Source of the DNA: Planctomycetota bacterium
GTDB lineage: Bacteria > Planctomycetota > Phycisphaerae > WQYP01
DNA: 5,655 bases
Direction: 5' to 3'
Assembly (NCBI GenBank): GCA_021805585.1
Contig: JAJZEY010000001.1
Coordinates: 1-5,655 of the forward strand
Made by a program: the position numbers and the translations under genes. Below the pieces are notes generated by a model that had not been told where the DNA came from, did no database searches, and was given only the letters and a program-made list of their open reading frames with translations. Positions 4,179-5,655 of this stretch are shown piece after piece; within the stretch, counting starts at the first letter, position 1, and the number at the start of each line of letters is the position of its first letter.

Positions 4179-5655
4179 ATGTATAAATATATGTACTTGT
4201 TAAGTTTGTCGCGGCGGAAACAGCGCCGGTGCCGCCGCGGTTGGGCGGCCGGCGCGAGTCTGTTTTTGATATTAGCTTCCGGAAAAGCATTTGGTCTGGC
4301 CATTATCCCGACTTTTGTAAACGGTGCGGGTCAAACCTGGAACTCCACTGAAGAAACGGTGGTGGACGAAGCCATTGCCAGTTGGACCAGCCGCATTCTT
4401 GATAACCAGACGGTGAATCTGACGATGGATTTTACCAACGCCGGCACCAGCTCAAGCACTTATCTGGGAGAGGCGGTTACTTCTTTTTCTGAAACCGCGG
4501 GCACCAATATTTATCCATGGACGCCCGGCGTAACGCAGGTGATTCATATTAACGCCGATGCCATGACTGCGGGCATTTCCGGCGATACGTTGGCCTTTAT
4601 TGACCAGAGCGCCCCGGTCCCCAACAACGAATTTGACGCATTAAGCATTCTGCGCCATGAAATGGGGCATATGATGGGGTTTACCGATCAGATTTATTAT
4701 GACAATTTCGATACCCCCAGCCAGGTGGATAAATATGCATCCCATGTAACGGTCAGCGGTTCGGCGGCAACCTTTGACCTGGGCGGCTTAAATGTTCCCC
4801 TGGACAGTTCCACCGATATTGTGCATACCTCCGCCAGCGGCATTACCGCGGGTGACCTCATGAATCCGGCGCTGCCCAATGGCGTGCGCCGCGATATCAG
4901 CCAGATTGACCTCAATGTGCTTCATCTGGCGTACGGTTATCAGATAAACCAGTCACTCACATGGGACGCCTTGCAGACCGGTAACGGCTCCGATGGCACA
5001 GGAACCTGGACGACCGCAGGCACCAACTGGAGTTCCGGTGGTCTGCCCGCTTCCTGGAGCAGCGGCGCAACCGCGGTTATTGGGGATGGCGGCACGGCGG
5101 GCGTGATAACAATATCATCAACGGGCGTGAGTGCCGGCGGCATAACGTTTAATGCGGTAAGCACAGCCGCTCCGGGGCAGTACACAATTGCCGGAACGTC
5201 AACGAACAGTTTAACGCTGGTCGGCAGCGGCACCATGACCATGAATGCCGATGCCACAATCAGCGCTCCGATGGTGGGTGCCGGCGGCCTTTCGATCGCC
5301 GGTACGCACAATTTAACCATTTCCGGCATCAGCACCTACACAGGCCCGACAAGTGTGAATTCCGGAACGCTGACGCTGGTAACCGGTGCGGCAATTACCG
5401 GCACGACCGCGCTGACAATAGCCCCCGCGGCGACGGTGGCCATGAACAGCACGGGTGCCAGTGATGGCATTACAATAAATTACACAGCGGGAAACAGTCC
5501 CAACGCGACGATTCGCAATGAAATTATCGCCGGTTACAACGGCGGGACATGGAACGGCACGTCCACCACCGGCGGCGTGATTAATTCCGCCACCGCGGCG
5601 GGCAATACCGGCAAATATGCCGTGGGTTATGCGGATGGCGCTGATGGCGTGGTGA
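4179..5655 (+). CDS. Exported metzincin-like zinc metalloprotease with autotransporter-type beta-strand repeats (3' end outside window)
   Basis: The frame is open from ATG 4179 (alternatives GTG 4173, ATG 4191) to the window end, with 492 codons visible. An Arg/Lys-rich n-region (SRRKQRRCRR) precedes a hydrophobic core and a probable signal peptidase site near A-F-G (about 40). Residues about 43-250 form a protease domain. Its zinc site is HEMGHMMGFTD (160-170), which fits the metzincin pattern HExxHxxGxxD with Asp170 as possible third ligand, and D-L-M228-N-P can be the Met-turn. From residue 261 (TWD, GTWTTAGTNW) the chain becomes Gly/Ser/Thr-rich beta-strand sequence. This includes a good match to the autotransporter-associated beta-strand repeat at 368-400 (NLTISGISTYTGPTSV, then NSGTL). 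An NGGTWNG motif follows at 454-460, then a VGYADG segment. Planctomycetal proteins of this layout usually end in a dockerin-like segment and a PEP-CTERM anchor, which would lie beyond the window. It probably acts outside the cytoplasm on proteins; the substrate is unknown. Confidence 0.85.
   Translation, partial: MYKYMYLLSLSRRKQRRCRRGWAAGASLFLILASGKAFGLAIIPTFVNGAGQTWNSTEETVVDEAIASWTSRILDNQTVNLTMDFTNAGTSSSTYLGEAVTSFSETAGTNIYPWTPGVTQVIHINADAMTAGISGDTLAFIDQSAPVPNNEFDALSILRHEMGHMMGFTDQIYYDNFDTPSQVDKYASHVTVSGSAATFDLGGLNVPLDSSTDIVHTSASGITAGDLMNPALPNGVRRDISQIDLNVLHLAYGYQINQSLTWDALQTGNGSDGTGTWTTAGTNWSSGGLPASWSSGATAVIGDGGTAGVITISSTGVSAGGITFNAVSTAAPGQYTIAGTSTNSLTLVGSGTMTMNADATISAPMVGAGGLSIAGTHNLTISGISTYTGPTSVNSGTLTLVTGAAITGTTALTIAPAATVAMNSTGASDGITINYTAGNSPNATIRNEIIAGYNGGTWNGTSTTGGVINSATAAGNTGKYAVGYADGADGVV
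4224..4254 (+). repeat. GC-rich imperfect inverted repeat (hairpin) in the signal-peptide coding region
   Basis: CGCCG (4224-4228), a two-base bulge and GCCGCC (4231-4236) pair perfectly with GGCGGC (4244-4249) and CGGCG (4250-4254), across a 7-base loop. Eleven G-C pairs make a stable RNA stem about 45 bases into the reading frame. A T5 run lies 8 bases after the stem (4263-4267), too far for a standard terminator. It could slow translation or act as an attenuator, or simply reflect GC-rich Arg/Ala/Gly codons. Confidence 0.45.

Noticed and set aside
3988..4290. Minus-strand frame of 100 codons in the divergent intergenic region
   Set aside because: It overlaps the first 110 bases of the protease gene, fills the only space available for two promoters and shows no recognisable motif. 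The part outside the overlap (about 3988-4178) could be tested for conservation, since a short real gene cannot be fully excluded.
4940..5335. Minus-strand frame of 131 codons rich in Val/Pro/Ala
   Set aside because: It is the antisense shadow of the Gly/Thr/Ser-rich beta repeat region of the protease gene; such repeats commonly leave the opposite strand open.

Overview
The window looks like chromosomal DNA of a planctomycete-type bacterium, perhaps Phycisphaerae or a relative. The main clues are a secreted protein ending in autotransporter-type beta-strand repeats with an NGGTWNG / GYADG motif, which I associate with planctomycetal PEP-CTERM/dockerin proteins. Other clues are a stand-alone LigD-N-like phosphoesterase protein, a small WXXGXW lipoprotein, moderate-to-high GC and irregular use of Shine-Dalgarno sites. 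The assignment is an inference from gene content and was not checked by a search.

Layout, left to right. Bases 1-165 (+) are the 3' end of a MATE-family multidrug/Na+ antiporter gene. It converges, with a 4-base gap, on a minus-strand gene (170-637) for a small stand-alone LigD_N (3'-phosphoesterase-like) protein. Head-to-head with that gene, about 46 bases away, begins a plus-strand series. It contains a TPR lipoprotein (684-1376), a single-pass membrane protein whose N-terminus resembles sigma-70 region 2 (1529-2119), a class I SAM methyltransferase of the METTL/Methyltransf_16 type (2120-2845, starting directly after the preceding stop codon), and the 16S rRNA m3U1498 methyltransferase RsmE (2872-3651). 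The last three are packed tightly and are probably one operon. A 78-base gap separates RsmE from the converging end of a WXXGXW-repeat lipoprotein gene on the minus strand (3730-3966), which has a strong Shine-Dalgarno site. A 212-base divergent intergenic region follows, and then a large plus-strand gene (4179 to beyond 5655). It encodes an exported metzincin-like zinc protease domain (HExxHxxGxxD plus a Met-turn) fused to a repetitive beta-strand region, and it is still open at the window edge.

The operon combines rRNA modification (RsmE), a probable protein or small-molecule methyltransferase in the place where prmA often sits, and a membrane protein of unknown role. The right-hand genes concern the cell envelope and secretion. 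Nothing in the window is clearly a mobile element, CRISPR array, RNA gene or defence island. The most unusual items are the sigma2-like membrane protein without a region 4, the protease/beta-repeat fusion, the LigD_N protein that appears to lack a catalytic arginine, and a long GC-rich hairpin early in the protease gene.
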